Notes under the pieces: generated by a model
Told to the model about the DNA's origin: nothing
The model's database searches: none
The model's input: the letters and a program-made list of their open reading frames with translations, nothing else
Assembly: GCA_937907415.1 (NCBI GenBank)
Contig: CALCHY010000259.1
Coordinates: 1 to 36,445 of the forward strand
Direction: 5' to 3'
DNA length: 36,445 nt
Origin: an uncultured Trueperaceae bacterium
GTDB taxonomy: Bacteria; Deinococcota; Deinococci; Deinococcales; Trueperaceae
Shown: positions 16,236 through 25,350 of the stretch, piece by piece
Layout of the letters: each line of letters begins with the position of its first letter
How positions within the stretch are numbered: position 1 is the stretch's first letter
Made by a program: the position numbers and the translations under genes

Positions 16236-18092
16236 ATGATTAGGAAACTGTCTGCGTTGTTCGCCGTCTCCGCACTCCTCTTGGCCGCATGCACTCCGCC
16301 GGCGCTGACAGCCCATGGGTTCTCGCCCGCCGGGGCAGCGACTGACGTGCCGGTCGACACGACGGTGTCGGCCACGCTCAACTTCGCGCCGCTGGCCGCC
16401 TCCGTGGTTAACGCCCTGACACTCACTTCCGGCGAGGAAGCGACCCCAGTCGCCGGCAGCGCCGCTTACAACAGCTCCACGCGCACGATCACTTTCACCC
16501 CCGCCGCTCCCCTCGAGTATGCGACCACATACACGGCGTCCTTGTCCGCGAACATTAGGACGTCCGATGGTACACGCATCTCGGGCACGCGCACCTGGAG
16601 CTTCACGACGGAGGACGCTTCCACGGCCGGCGTCGTCAGCGTGACGATCGATCAGGGCGACATCAGCCTGCTGACGGGTGAGACCGCTGCCTTGACCGCG
16701 ACCGTAGAAGTCGATGGCGAGGTCCCCGAGACAGTCACTTGGAGCTCCGACGACGAGACCGTCGCCACCGTATCGAACGACGGGGTGGTCACCGCCGTGG
16801 CCAGTGGGACGGCCGCCGTGACCGCCACGAGCACGGCCGACACCTCCGTGTCCGACTCCGTGATCGTGACCGTCGCGGACGAACCGGCGGTGATCAGCGT
16901 CGCCATCGTCGAGGGGGATCAGGAGTTGTACCTCGGGGCTAACGTGCAGCTGGCCGCCGACGTTCAGGTCGTCGGAGGCGCCGATGCGTCCGTGACCTGG
17001 GGATCAGACGACGAGACCGTCGCGACGGTGTCCGATACCGGCCTCGTCAGCAGCGTCGGCCTTGGCGCCGCGGTCATAACGGCCACCAGCGTGGCCGACC
17101 TGGGCCTGGCCGACTCCGTCACCGTCACCGTGGTGGTGGCCCCTGCAGTGACCGATCTGAGCATCGACGGCACCGACAGGGCGGTGACCCTCTCCGACGC
17201 TGTTGCCTTCACGGCCACGGTCACGGTAGAAGGCAGCGCCTCCGACGCGGTCACGTGGACTAGCTCCGACGAGACCGTCGCCACCATCGATCCGAATACC
17301 GGCGAGGCCACGTTGGTCGGCGCAGGCGACACGATCATCACGGCGACGAGCGTGTTCGACGACACCTTCTCCGACAGCGTGACCCTCACCGTCGCCGCAC
17401 CGCTCGTGTTCGCCGGCGACTACTCGACGTCGAACGGCACCGCCAACGTACAGACCACCATCGACCTCGAAGCGCCCGCCACCACTGGCGGTTACGGGGC
17501 GGTCACGTACGCCTTGGTCGCCGGCAGCACCCTCCCGGCCGACTTCATCGTCGACGATGGGGTCGACCCCGTCACCTACAGCGTGACCCTCGACGGCGCC
17601 ACCGGTACCATCAGCGGCGCGACCGGCTACCCCGGAACCTACACGGGCTTCGTCGAAGCCACCGACGAGCTCGGCCAGACGACCACCGCCGCCTACTCCA
17701 TCACGCTGCTCCTCGACTTCACCTACGTCGCGGCCGACCTCGTTACGCCCACCACCGAGTTCGTCTACAACCCGTCCGCGGGCGCACCGGAGTACGTGGT
17801 TCCCGGCATCCAGGTCCGCATCAGCGGCGTGGAGAACACGGACTGGCTGCCTGCGGACCTTAGCGACGATCTCCAGTTCTCCTTCGCCGTCGTCGGCGCG
17901 ACCGACATCTTGGGCGATCCCATCGCCTCGCCCGACTCGAGCGGCCTGACGATCAACACCGTCGAGGGCACCTTCTACCGTGCGGGTCCGATAACGGATG
18001 CCGACTGGGCGTTCGACGTAACCTTGACCAACCTCGCGACTTCGGAAACCGTCACGCTGCCCGTCACGTGGCTGAACGCCGATTGGATCTAG
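16236..18092 (+). CDS. Surface lipoprotein with SbsA-like and three Big_2-type Ig domains
   Basis: 618 residues. The lipobox LAAC (Cys19) follows a short basic signal peptide. Residues about 25-125 form an Ig-like Big_5/SbsA domain (FSPAGAATDVPVDTTVSATLNF, ending TRTWSFTT). Three bacterial Ig-like group 2 domains of about 85 residues follow (about 130-215, 218-300, 303-385), each with VTW(S/G)SDDETVATV and a closing DSVxVTV. The rest (about 390-618) is a cadherin/putative-Ig-like segment (GGYGAVTYALVAGSTLPADF) and an unassigned beta-rich tail. It is probably exported and anchored, with a binding or scaffold role near the polysaccharide. The ribosome site AAGGGA sits 6 bases before the ATG. 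It is monocistronic, between two GT operons, with a good hairpin after it. Confidence 0.87.
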   Translation: MIRKLSALFAVSALLLAACTPPALTAHGFSPAGAATDVPVDTTVSATLNFAPLAASVVNALTLTSGEEATPVAGSAAYNSSTRTITFTPAAPLEYATTYTASLSANIRTSDGTRISGTRTWSFTTEDASTAGVVSVTIDQGDISLLTGETAALTATVEVDGEVPETVTWSSDDETVATVSNDGVVTAVASGTAAVTATSTADTSVSDSVIVTVADEPAVISVAIVEGDQELYLGANVQLAADVQVVGGADASVTWGSDDETVATVSDTGLVSSVGLGAAVITATSVADLGLADSVTVTVVVAPAVTDLSIDGTDRAVTLSDAVAFTATVTVEGSASDAVTWTSSDETVATIDPNTGEATLVGAGDTIITATSVFDDTFSDSVTLTVAAPLVFAGDYSTSNGTANVQTTIDLEAPATTGGYGAVTYALVAGSTLPADFIVDDGVDPVTYSVTLDGATGTISGATGYPGTYTGFVEATDELGQTTTAAYSITLLLDFTYVAADLVTPTTEFVYNPSAGAPEYVVPGIQVRISGVENTDWLPADLSDDLQFSFAVVGATDILGDPIASPDSSGLTINTVEGTFYRAGPITDADWAFDVTLTNLATSETVTLPVTWLNADWI

Positions 18093-18137
18093 GTACCGTA
18101 GGTTCCTCCACGGACTCCGGGTCCAGCACTACTCGAG

Positions 18138-18163
18138 GTGGGGCGCGCGGTTGCGCGCCCCAC
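18138..18163 (+). terminator. Intrinsic-terminator-like hairpin
   Basis: An 11-bp perfect GC-rich stem (18138-18148 with 18153-18163) with the tetraloop GGTT, extendable by a G-U pair, is followed by TATCTTG. It lies 46 bases after the lipoprotein stop and 41 bases before the next gene start. The T content after the stem is modest but the shape fits. Confidence 0.75.
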
Positions 18164-18204
18164 TATCTTGCGCCCCCTCACGGTGGACATCCAGGTAGGA
18201 GACG

Positions 18205-19392
18205 ATGGGCCAAGAAACCCGACCGATGAACATCCAGTTCGTGACCACTTCGCTCATGCAAGGCGGAGCAGAGTTGCAGGTCTATCTCTTGGCCACGCAG
18301 CTCAAGCGGCGGGGCCACGAGGTCTCCGTCGTGAGCATGCGAGACCCTGAAGCCTTCGTCGACGGCCTGCAGGAGCTCGGCATCCCCTTACATAGCCTGG
18401 CCATGGAGCGGGGCTCGCCGGACGTCAAGGCCATCGCCAAACTAGGCAACCTCGTCAGGGAACTCAAACCCGAGGTCGTGCACAGCCACATGGTGCACGC
18501 TAACCTCCTGGCGCGCCTCACCCGCCTGTTCGCACCGTTCTCGGTCCAGGTGTCGACGGCGCACAACCTCACAGAGGGCGCTAGGTGGCGCGACTACGCG
18601 TATAGGCTGACCGATCCGTTGTGCGACCTCACCACCAACGTCTGCGGCAAGTGCGTGGAGCGCTTCATCCAGGTCGGCGCCACCCCCGCCAACAAGATCA
18701 GGTACGTGCCGAACGGCCTGGACTTCTCGACCTTCAAGCCGACGCCAGGCAGCCACGCTGCCAAACGGCGCGAGCTCGGCGTGGACGACAGCACCTTCCT
18801 GTGGCTCGCCGTGGGCCGCTTGGAAGAGCAGAAGGACTACCCAACCCTGTTCGAGGCGGTGGCTCGACTAGTCGCCTCGTTCAATAGTGCGCCCGGGCCG
18901 TGGCGTGGCATGAAGTTCGTCATCGCCGGAAGCGGCTCCCTCGAAGAGCGCCTCAAGTCGTCCGCGCGCGAAGCCGGTCTCGACCCGCATGTCGCCTTCC
19001 TTGGAGACCGCAAGGACGTCGCCGATCTGATGGGCGCCGCCGACGGCTACGTGATGTCGTCGGCCTGGGAAGGGCTGCCTATGGTCCTCCTCGAGGCGGG
19101 GGCCGCGCGGCTCCCGGCAGTGGTTACGGACGTCGGTGGGAACCGGGAGGCCGTCACGGGAGAAGCCGTGGGCGCCCTAGTGCCGTCTGCTGACGCTGCG
19201 GCGCTGGCATCGGCGATGACCCGACTGATGTCATTAGGCAAGGACGAGCTGGAGCAGATGGGACAGCGCTTCAGGGAGCACGTCGAGGGAACTTTCGGCA
19301 TCACGCGTGTGGTCGAGCTATGGGAAGCCGTCTATCACGAACTCCTGACCAGAGCGCGCGATGGCGCCAAGCCAAGGCGGTGGGCAGCCTGA
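18205..19392 (+). CDS. Glycosyltransferase family 4
   Basis: 395 residues. ATG 18205 is preceded by AGGAG at ideal spacing; an internal ATG (Met8) is the alternative. The GT-B protein has LMQGGAELQVYLLA (18-30) in the N-domain, then KIRYVPNGLDFSTF, LWLAVGRLEEQKDYPTLFEAV, and SSAWEGLPMVLLEAGAARLPAVVTDVGGNREAV with the E-x7-E motif of retaining GT4 enzymes. It starts a new transcript after the hairpin at 18138-18163 and overlaps the next GT gene by 13 bases. It acts on the cytoplasmic face in repeat-unit assembly; donor unknown. Confidence 0.9.
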   Translation: MGQETRPMNIQFVTTSLMQGGAELQVYLLATQLKRRGHEVSVVSMRDPEAFVDGLQELGIPLHSLAMERGSPDVKAIAKLGNLVRELKPEVVHSHMVHANLLARLTRLFAPFSVQVSTAHNLTEGARWRDYAYRLTDPLCDLTTNVCGKCVERFIQVGATPANKIRYVPNGLDFSTFKPTPGSHAAKRRELGVDDSTFLWLAVGRLEEQKDYPTLFEAVARLVASFNSAPGPWRGMKFVIAGSGSLEERLKSSAREAGLDPHVAFLGDRKDVADLMGAADGYVMSSAWEGLPMVLLEAGAARLPAVVTDVGGNREAVTGEAVGALVPSADAAALASAMTRLMSLGKDELEQMGQRFREHVEGTFGITRVVELWEAVYHELLTRARDGAKPRRWAA

Positions 19393-20552
19393 AGACTTCC
19401 GACGCGCCGGGGCGCGGCCTCCTCATCACCACCAGCGTGCCCTCGACGGTGACCGCTTTCCTCCTGCCCTACGTGGAGCACTTCAGGCAGTTGGGCTGGC
19501 GGGTCGAAGCGGCCAGCAACGGGATAACCGCGGCGCCCAAGTGCGTGGCGGCGTTCGACGCCGTTCACGATGTCCCCTGGACGAGGAGCCCGACCGACCT
19601 CGTCAACGTCACGACGGCGGCGGACGCGCTTAGGCGCATCGTGCGGGAAGGTCGTTTCGACCTAGTCCACACGCACGACCCCGTAGCCGCGTTCATAACG
19701 CGCTTCGCTCTGCGCCACGAGCGGCGTGCCGGCCGACCGAAGGTCGTCTACACGGCCCACGGCTTCCACTTCTACCGCGGCGCACCCTTGGCGCAAGGCA
19801 CCGTCTTCAAGGTCGTCGAACGGCTGGCAAGCAGTTGGACCGACCATCTCATCGTCATCAACCAGGAGGACCTCGCCTCCGCCCGGCGCTTCCCGCTAGC
19901 CAGGAAGGGGAAGGTCAGCTTCATGCCCGGCATAGGCATAGACTGCTCTGTCTACAGCCTGGCGAACGTGAGCAGCGCGGAAGTCGAGCGCATCCGGCGT
20001 GACCTCGGCCTGGTCTCTGGCCAGCCGCTATTCACCATGATCGCGGAGTTCAACCCCGGCAAGCGCCACCGTGACGCGGTGGCCGCGCTGGCCGCGAGCG
20101 ACCTGCCGACCGCAGTACTGGCGCTCGCGGGCGAGGGTCCACTAATGCAGGAAGTGCGCGCTCTCGCAGACGCCGAGGGGGTCGGCGACCGCGTGAGGCT
20201 GCTCGGTTACCGCAACGATATCCCGGCCCTGGTCGCAGCCTCGGCGGCGGTGCTGCTGCCATCGGAACGCGAGGGCCTGCCACGCTCGCTGATGGAGGCC
20301 TCGGCACTAGAGAGGCCCGTGATAGCCAGCCGCATCCGGGGCGTCTCGGAACTGGTCACGGAGCGGACGGGCTTCTTGCACGAGGTGGGAGACGTTGGCG
20401 CGATCGCTGCGGCGTTGAGGGCCGTGGTGAACGACCCCGAAGGCATGGCCGAGATGGGGCGCGCCGGGCGCAGAGCGATGGAGCGCTACGATGTCAAGAA
20501 CTTGCTTGCCCTGCATGATGCACTGTATGCAAGCCTATTGGGTGATCGCTAG
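19380..20552 (+). CDS. Glycosyltransferase family 4
   Basis: 390 residues from the GTG at 19380 (VGSLKTSDAPGRG), chosen because AAGG lies just upstream and because the conserved start of the fold (LLITTSVPSTVTAFLLPY) comes soon after; the open frame extends to 19320 inside the previous gene. The architecture is GT-B: LVHTHDPVAAFITR, VYTAHGFHFYRG, then FTMIAEFNPGKRH and PSEREGLPRSLMEASALERPVIASRIRG. The YTAHGFHFY motif is typical of capsule GT4 enzymes that use UDP-sugars. Its 3' end overlaps the oppositely transcribed deacetylase gene by 59 bases. Confidence 0.89.
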   Translation: MGSLKTSDAPGRGLLITTSVPSTVTAFLLPYVEHFRQLGWRVEAASNGITAAPKCVAAFDAVHDVPWTRSPTDLVNVTTAADALRRIVREGRFDLVHTHDPVAAFITRFALRHERRAGRPKVVYTAHGFHFYRGAPLAQGTVFKVVERLASSWTDHLIVINQEDLASARRFPLARKGKVSFMPGIGIDCSVYSLANVSSAEVERIRRDLGLVSGQPLFTMIAEFNPGKRHRDAVAALAASDLPTAVLALAGEGPLMQEVRALADAEGVGDRVRLLGYRNDIPALVAASAAVLLPSEREGLPRSLMEASALERPVIASRIRGVSELVTERTGFLHEVGDVGAIAAALRAVVNDPEGMAEMGRAGRRAMERYDVKNLLALHDALYASLLGDR

Positions 20553-21546
20553 CCGTCGCGCACCGCAGGCGCGCCACCTCCGCCGCGTCCGACATGGACA
20601 GGCTGCGGAAGCCGCACTCTCCGCTCAGTTTCCTGTAGAGCTCGAGATGGCGGCGCAACGCAGCCAAGTTCTCGGCCAGGTTCACGCCGAAATTATGCGG
20701 GTGCCACCAGAGGTGGTACAGGTCGCCACGCCGCGCGGCCGCGACCATGGAGTTTGCAACGCGGTTCCATCGCATGCTCTCGAACACCATGTTGGCCGTC
20801 CACGGCCGGAGGAACCGGCTCCCCCGCACGTCGACAAGCTCGCCTCCGCACACGAGGTCGGTCCAAGGGACCGCTCCTGAGCCGGTCAGGTTGAGGAAGG
20901 TGTCCGCGAGCCTCACGGCCCTGAGAGGGGTCGACCCCGAAGTTCCGGGCCTCGGACGGTTCAGTAGGTTGGCCTCGGCCCCCCTGTAGGAAGTGAAGCC
21001 GTGCGAAGCGAGCGCACCTAGGTAATCCTGCCGGACCTGGTTGCGCGGGAAGACGAACGACCGTAGGAAGAGACCTCGCGCAGCCGCTAGCCTCACGGCG
21101 CTGACGACGTCGGCCTCGAACTCCGCCAAACCCTGCCCAGGCTCGAGGCAGTAGTAGTGTGAGAAGCTATGGCTTCCGACCTCTTGCCGCGGTCTAGCCG
21201 CGATCTCCTTCACGAGCGACGGCGCGAAGTGGAGGGGGTCGTCCCGCTCGTTCTCACCCAACAGCTCGGCGTAAGGATCCAGCGCCGGGTTCGCGTACCT
21301 TGGCTTCATGCTCGGCGAGCAGTGCTCTAGTTCCTCCCTCGATTCAGCGAAGAGGAAGCCCACCGTGGCCCATGTGGCGGCAACATCGTACTCAGCAAAG
21401 AGATCCAGGATGCGAGGCACCGCCTCGCGAGCGCCATAGAGGTTATCCCGGTAACCCCCGCCCGCAGCCAGAGTGTCTCGTATTCCCCACATCAGCTCGA
21501 AATCGAGCGATATCACAAGCGCACCCTGTCGCACAGCCCCGTCCAC
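20494..21546 (-). CDS. Polysaccharide deacetylase (NodB-like, CE4 superfamily)
   Basis: 350 residues. GTG 21546 begins 3 bases after the stop of the upstream Wzz-like gene, so both are cotranscribed. NodB elements are visible: LDFE (Asp15 and Glu17 in place of the usual paired aspartates), and HSFSH (His126, His130) as metal ligands. The C-terminal LWWHPHNFG supplies the late histidine and aromatic residues of this subfamily. These metal enzymes remove N- or O-acetyl groups from polysaccharide. There is no signal peptide, which suggests action on lipid-linked intermediates in the cytoplasm or secretion by another route. The 3' end overlaps the converging GT gene by 59 bases, unusual for two expressed genes. 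Confidence 0.87.
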   Translation of the reverse strand: MDGAVRQGALVISLDFELMWGIRDTLAAGGGYRDNLYGAREAVPRILDLFAEYDVAATWATVGFLFAESREELEHCSPSMKPRYANPALDPYAELLGENERDDPLHFAPSLVKEIAARPRQEVGSHSFSHYYCLEPGQGLAEFEADVVSAVRLAAARGLFLRSFVFPRNQVRQDYLGALASHGFTSYRGAEANLLNRPRPGTSGSTPLRAVRLADTFLNLTGSGAVPWTDLVCGGELVDVRGSRFLRPWTANMVFESMRWNRVANSMVAAARRGDLYHLWWHPHNFGVNLAENLAALRRHLELYRKLSGECGFRSLSMSDAAEVARLRCATASDHPIGLHTVHHAGQASS

Positions 21547-21549
21547 CCC

Positions 21550-23157
21550 TCACTTCTGCCTCTGGGTCACTCTGGCAGAGACCCTTGCCCGCGGAGCGGC
21601 CGCGCCCTCTCGTCGACCATTCGCGATCATAGGCTTAGGCTCCTTGTTGAGTGAGCCTCCGGTCAGTACGGCACCGCGAAGCTCGACCTCGTTCATCTGC
21701 AGCAGAGCTGCCGCGTTGGCGGCTTGCTTGCCACTGCTCCCTACGGACACTGCTAGGACGATACCGCTGCTGCAGGCCGGGGCCGCCGCCAACGCGTCCG
21801 GGTAGGAGAGCACCGGAGGAAGGTCTATGACAATCACATCATACGCGGTGTCCACCCGCTTTATGAAAGCCTCGAACCCGTAGGCCAACAACTCGCTCGG
21901 CTGTTTGGAGGGTGTCCTGACTGGGATTATGTCGAAAGCGATCTTGGAGTCGGCAGTTATAGACACGGTGTGCAACGGTGCGCTCTGGTCCTGGAGGTAG
22001 GTCTCCAGGCCAGGAGTCTCCGTCTTCGAGACGTCGATGTCAAGCCCCGGTCCTTTACGCCTAAGGTCGGCGTCGATAAGAAGAGTACGGAGCCCGCTCC
22101 TCCCGAGACTCTCTGCCAAGGAGACGGCTACGCCCTGCTTGTCGGCATAATCATCCGGGCTCGAGATACCTATGACCCGAGGACGGACGTTGCGCAAGAC
22201 GCTCAGTAAGCTCGCCCTGAAGAAGCCCACTTGATCGGGCGAGAACCTGGTGCCGTTGCGCCTCACGCGCTTGAGCTCGCCGAGCACCTGCGTGTCGAGG
22301 AGTGCCGACAGCTCCTCCCGGTCCTTGATTGAAGTGCTGAGGGACCAGATGAAGAACTGCACGCCGTAGCCAAGGACGAGGCCGAGAAGGACGGCCAGGA
22401 AGACGTTGAACACGAGCCTGGGCCCGCTGGCCATGATCGGCGGCGTGGCGACGCTCAGGTTCTCCAGCAGACCAACGATGACCGCCGAGGCGCTACGCGC
22501 ACGCGCTGCCTCCAGTTCGCGCACCCGCTGCTCGCGCAATGTGGCGCCAAGCGCCTGCAAGCGTTGAGCCTCGGCGGCATCGCCGGATGAGACGGCAGCG
22601 GCGATCTCACTGTCAAGTTGGGTCACCGACCTCTCAAGGGCGGAGATGCTGTTGGCGACCATCTCCCGAGCCCGGTTCCTATCCCAATCGATCAGGCCGT
22701 TCGCGATGGCATTGGCATAGTCGGCGGCGCGCACCGGGTCCGTATCGGTGATCTCGACCGTGATTACGCTCGAGATCTCCTGATTCTCGACCGAAACCCG
22801 CATCCGACGTTTGAAGGCGATGACCTGTGCTTCGCCGACCTCTCCGCCACTGAGTCGCTCCATGGCCGTCTTGACGAGATCTCCCTCGAGAAGCGCGCGC
22901 TGATAGACACGCGGATCGACGGGTGGAGGCGTAATCAAGTCGACGTTACCGAACGAGCTAGCCGGCCTGGAGGCCAGCAGGCTCGCGGACGCCTGGTAAC
23001 TGGGGTCCATCCGCTGTGTTAGGAGGAACGCCACGACGCCGGCGCACAGCGCCACGACCAAGGCGATAGGGGCCCCTCGCAGCAGCAAGCTCACAATCGA
23101 GCGAAGGTTCACCCTCTCGGTCGACTGGTTCTCCCTGGTAGGCAACACGCTACTCAA
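21550..23157 (-). CDS. Polysaccharide co-polymerase: Wzz domain fused to degenerate BY-kinase-like ATPase
   Basis: 535 residues from TTG 23157, which is well placed behind AGGAG. An N-terminal Wzz region contains TM1 (about 29-47) and YQASASLLAS. A central helical stretch (about 165-225) is probably coiled coil. The proline/glycine motif PPIMASGPR leads into TM2 (about 247-272), followed by a cytoplasmic P-loop domain (about 325-480). Walker A' (LLIDADLRRK, 359-367) and Walker B (VIVIDLPP, 441-448) are present. The Walker A site, however, reads SPDDYADKQG (333-342): the lysine stays, but the glycines and the Ser/Thr of GxxGK[ST] are gone. The C-terminal tail has no tyrosine cluster. Known relatives control chain length and export through autophosphorylation; this one is probably not a kinase. 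Confidence 0.87.
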   Translation of the reverse strand: MSSVLPTRENQSTERVNLRSIVSLLLRGAPIALVVALCAGVVAFLLTQRMDPSYQASASLLASRPASSFGNVDLITPPPVDPRVYQRALLEGDLVKTAMERLSGGEVGEAQVIAFKRRMRVSVENQEISSVITVEITDTDPVRAADYANAIANGLIDWDRNRAREMVANSISALERSVTQLDSEIAAAVSSGDAAEAQRLQALGATLREQRVRELEAARARSASAVIVGLLENLSVATPPIMASGPRLVFNVFLAVLLGLVLGYGVQFFIWSLSTSIKDREELSALLDTQVLGELKRVRRNGTRFSPDQVGFFRASLLSVLRNVRPRVIGISSPDDYADKQGVAVSLAESLGRSGLRTLLIDADLRRKGPGLDIDVSKTETPGLETYLQDQSAPLHTVSITADSKIAFDIIPVRTPSKQPSELLAYGFEAFIKRVDTAYDVIVIDLPPVLSYPDALAAAPACSSGIVLAVSVGSSGKQAANAAALLQMNEVELRGAVLTGGSLNKEPKPMIANGRREGAAAPRARVSARVTQRQK

Positions 23158-23364
23158 CGCACCCGCTCCTTCGTCATCACGGCTCCTCGTCGCTCGGAGC
23201 TCGATTGATTTCGCGCTCGTAATACCCCGCCCCGGCGGCGTCCATTATCCATCCTGGCAGATACGCTGGGGGTGAACTATGCTCCGCGACAGGCTGAAGC
23301 CCTAGCGCCTCGGCCCTGGTGTCCCGACCTCCATGGCGCCCTCGGACCTGAAGCGACGCCCCCG

Positions 23365-23850
23365 TCAGTACTCAACGCTGGTCACTCCCCAGCCGAACCC
23401 GGACCCCACGAGGCGTACTTGCGCCGCGCCCGACGCGCTCTGCCGCGCGCCGCTCAGGATCTCTCGGACGCTTCCCGAGTAGGCGACGGCCACGTTGGCC
23501 GTGGTGCCGCTGCGCCGGAAGCTCGTTATCGAGTACTTGTAGTTCGGGTCCGAGTAGACGCTGCCGTAGGTGGCGCGGGCGCTGAGGATCCAGTCGTCCA
23601 CCATGACCGCGATGATGTCCGGGACCTGGTCGCGGTCCGGCTCGGTTGGCGCGGTGCAACCCGAGGCCGCGGGCACTGGCTCCTCGCCAACCGTGCCAGA
23701 GGCCGGCGTTGTGCCGCCGACAGCTCGACCGAGATGGCGTAGCTAAGCCCGACGGTGAGGTGCGGCGCCCACGCGCGCTGATCGGACTTGCGGAACGTTA
23801 GCGACGCCGCCCTGAAGGTCGAGGCGCAGCCTTGATACGGCTGGCCCCAT
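23365..23850 (-). pseudogene. Frameshifted remnant of a beta-barrel envelope protein (paralogue of 35437-36315)
   Basis: Reading from ATG 23850 gives MGPAVSRLRLDLQGGVANVPQ, matching the LRLDLEGGVANVPQ block of the protein at 35437. A frame slip then leads to KSDQRAWAPHLTVGLSYAISVELSAA, and a second slip leads to the last 104 codons (23365-23676), which contain MVDDWILSARATYGSVY and YSGSVREIL. All three pieces align in order with the intact paralogue, but in different frames. The signal peptide and the first half of the barrel are missing. Sequencing error could explain one slip but not the missing N-terminal half. The last segment alone could be mistaken for a small gene. About 150 further bases upstream (23851-24000) hold nothing I can assign. 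Confidence 0.75.
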
Positions 23851-24000
23851 GGCGCGCGCCTTCGAGGACGCTGTGCTGCTGCTAGCGGCTATGCAAAGGC
23901 GGAATCAGCGCGGCCTCGCTACTGCCGATGCTCCGCTTGGCACCATGGTCGAGCCAGCCGACGTGCTGCCCAGGACGAAGGTCTGAGAGGCGACTTCCCG

Positions 24001-24354
24001 TCACTCGTTCAAGTACACCTGTTCCATGACGCTCCACGATGTCCGTCCAGGCAGCGGCAAATGCATCGGATCACAACGCGCCAGCCACACTCGGTTGCGC
24101 GGCTCCGCGTCGAGGGCCGCCAGGTCTACTTCGAGGTCGCTTCCGCGATACTCGTAGTAGCCGAACTCGTACAGGCGCCCATCGGGGAGGCGGTGGAGGA
24201 AGATCGAGAAGTTGGTGATGTGGTGCTTGCGCAGCAGGTCGCGGACTCCTGGCTCGTCGACGGCGTGGAGGCGCCGGTACTCGTCGACTGCTTCGTCTCG
24301 GAGGCCGATCACCATGCCGACGCGTTGGACAGAGGCTTGGTTGGGCGTGGGCAT
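24001..24354 (-). CDS. L-rhamnose mutarotase-like protein
   Basis: 117 residues; ATG 24354 has AGGAG 7 bases upstream. It matches the RhaM/RhaU (DUF718) family of ferredoxin-like dimers that interconvert sugar anomers. Tyr26 and His30 (DEYRRLHAV) keep the Y-x3-H spacing of E. coli RhaM, NFSIFLHRLPDGRLYEFGYYEY matches the central strands, and MEQVYLNE the C-terminal strand. The middle is longer than in E. coli RhaM, so the sugar may differ (fucose-like or another deoxysugar). It lies 123 bases downstream of the metallo-hydrolase gene on the same strand, next to the sugar-catabolic operon, and probably supplies the correct anomer of the transported sugar. Confidence 0.85.
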   Translation of the reverse strand: MPTPNQASVQRVGMVIGLRDEAVDEYRRLHAVDEPGVRDLLRKHHITNFSIFLHRLPDGRLYEFGYYEYRGSDLEVDLAALDAEPRNRVWLARCDPMHLPLPGRTSWSVMEQVYLNE

Positions 24355-24477
24355 ACTGGTGCTCCTATCGCTAAGCGCAGCGATGCGTCTGCGCCCTATT
24401 CGCGCCGCGTCCGTGCCGCATCCGCGTTGTCAGCGCGGCGTTCGCTCACGATAGTCGCATGTGGGCGCTGAGGAGGA

Positions 24478-25236
24478 TCACTCAAGCAGGAAGCTATCGC
24501 CGTCATCGGGGGCGAGGATGCGGCCATTGAAGCTCATAGATGCATCGGCAATCATCCGCCCCGCCTCGGCATTAGTGCCGAAGTGAACGAGGGCCAAGGT
24601 CTTCACCTTGGCCTGTGCAGCCATCGCTCCAGCTTCATACGCCGAAGGATGCATCAGAGTTCGGAGGCGCGCGAGCCTGTGCTCTCCTTCGTCAGTTGAG
24701 CCTAGAGCGTCACATACGAAGAGGTCGGCGTCTGTCGCGCATTCGACAACGGCTGCACAGGGCAGCGAGTCGGAGCTGTAAGCGAAGACTCGGTCCTTCA
24801 GCTGCATACGAACCGCGTACGTTGGAACACGATGCTGGGCCTCGAAGAATGAGATCGAGAAGCCCCCGACCTCGTAGGTGCCGCCGGGAAATACCGCTGA
24901 GAGGGCGACCTCACGGGACAGACCCCGCTCAGGGAACGTCACCTTCGCCAGCTCTTCGACCGCGCTGACCGCGTCCGCCGGGCCGTAGAAGCGCCGGGGT
25001 CGCTCCTGCATCAGTAGCGCCATGGAGCCTCCTATGTGGTCTCCGTGGCGATGCGTGACTATGACATCCGTCAGGTCATCAATCGCATAGCCAGCGTGAT
25101 GGAGTCGCTGGACGAGTTCGAAGCCGCCGCACGTGTCGATCAGGACGGGGCTACAATCCTCGGCATCGACCAAGATCCCGAGCCGGGCGCGGTCATGTCG
25201 CAGCGGCCCTCCAGTGCCCAACAACGTCACCCTCAC
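24478..25236 (-). CDS. Metallo-beta-lactamase-fold hydrolase (RNase Z-like subgroup)
   Basis: 252 residues from the GTG at 25236, chosen because AGGAG lies 7 bases before it; an in-frame TTG at 25257 precedes that site. The N-terminus is VRVTLLGTGGP. The metal motif is HRHGDH (His62, His64, Asp66, His67), followed by downstream ligands in SSDSLPC and LVHFGTN. The topology resembles RNase Z and aryl-sulfatase-like MBL proteins. The setting, divergent from a sugar kinase operon and upstream of a mutarotase gene, suggests hydrolysis of a lactone or phosphoester in sugar catabolism rather than tRNA processing. I cannot name a substrate. The 114 bases to the kinase start must hold both divergent promoters. 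Confidence 0.85.
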   Translation of the reverse strand: MRVTLLGTGGPLRHDRARLGILVDAEDCSPVLIDTCGGFELVQRLHHAGYAIDDLTDVIVTHRHGDHIGGSMALLMQERPRRFYGPADAVSAVEELAKVTFPERGLSREVALSAVFPGGTYEVGGFSISFFEAQHRVPTYAVRMQLKDRVFAYSSDSLPCAAVVECATDADLFVCDALGSTDEGEHRLARLRTLMHPSAYEAGAMAAQAKVKTLALVHFGTNAEAGRMIADASMSFNGRILAPDDGDSFLLE

Positions 25237-25335
25237 GTCACTTCTCCTCTCGAACAACTCAGTTCGGCGCTACCTTCGTGCGGCCCGAGCGCGGCCTGCG
25301 CGGCCGCGTTCCACACATCTTCCACGATAAGGACA

Positions 25336-25346
25336 TAGAATGTAAA
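25336..25346 (+). promoter_or_regulatory. Candidate -10 box and AATGTAAA motif at the kinase operon start
   Basis: TAGAAT (25336-25341) lies 9 bases before the ATG at 25351, which has no Shine-Dalgarno site; this fits a nearly leaderless transcript. Overlapping it, AATGTAAA (25339-25346) is identical to the octamer in the -10/operator of the ROK regulator gene (34239-34246). No good -35 is visible. Regulation by the ROK protein is an inference from this sharing. Confidence 0.45.
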
Positions 25347-25350
25347 TTGG

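Noticed and set aside
23365..23676. Independent small secreted-protein gene
   Set aside because: It has no signal peptide, and the sequence upstream continues the homology in other frames, so it is part of a pseudogene.
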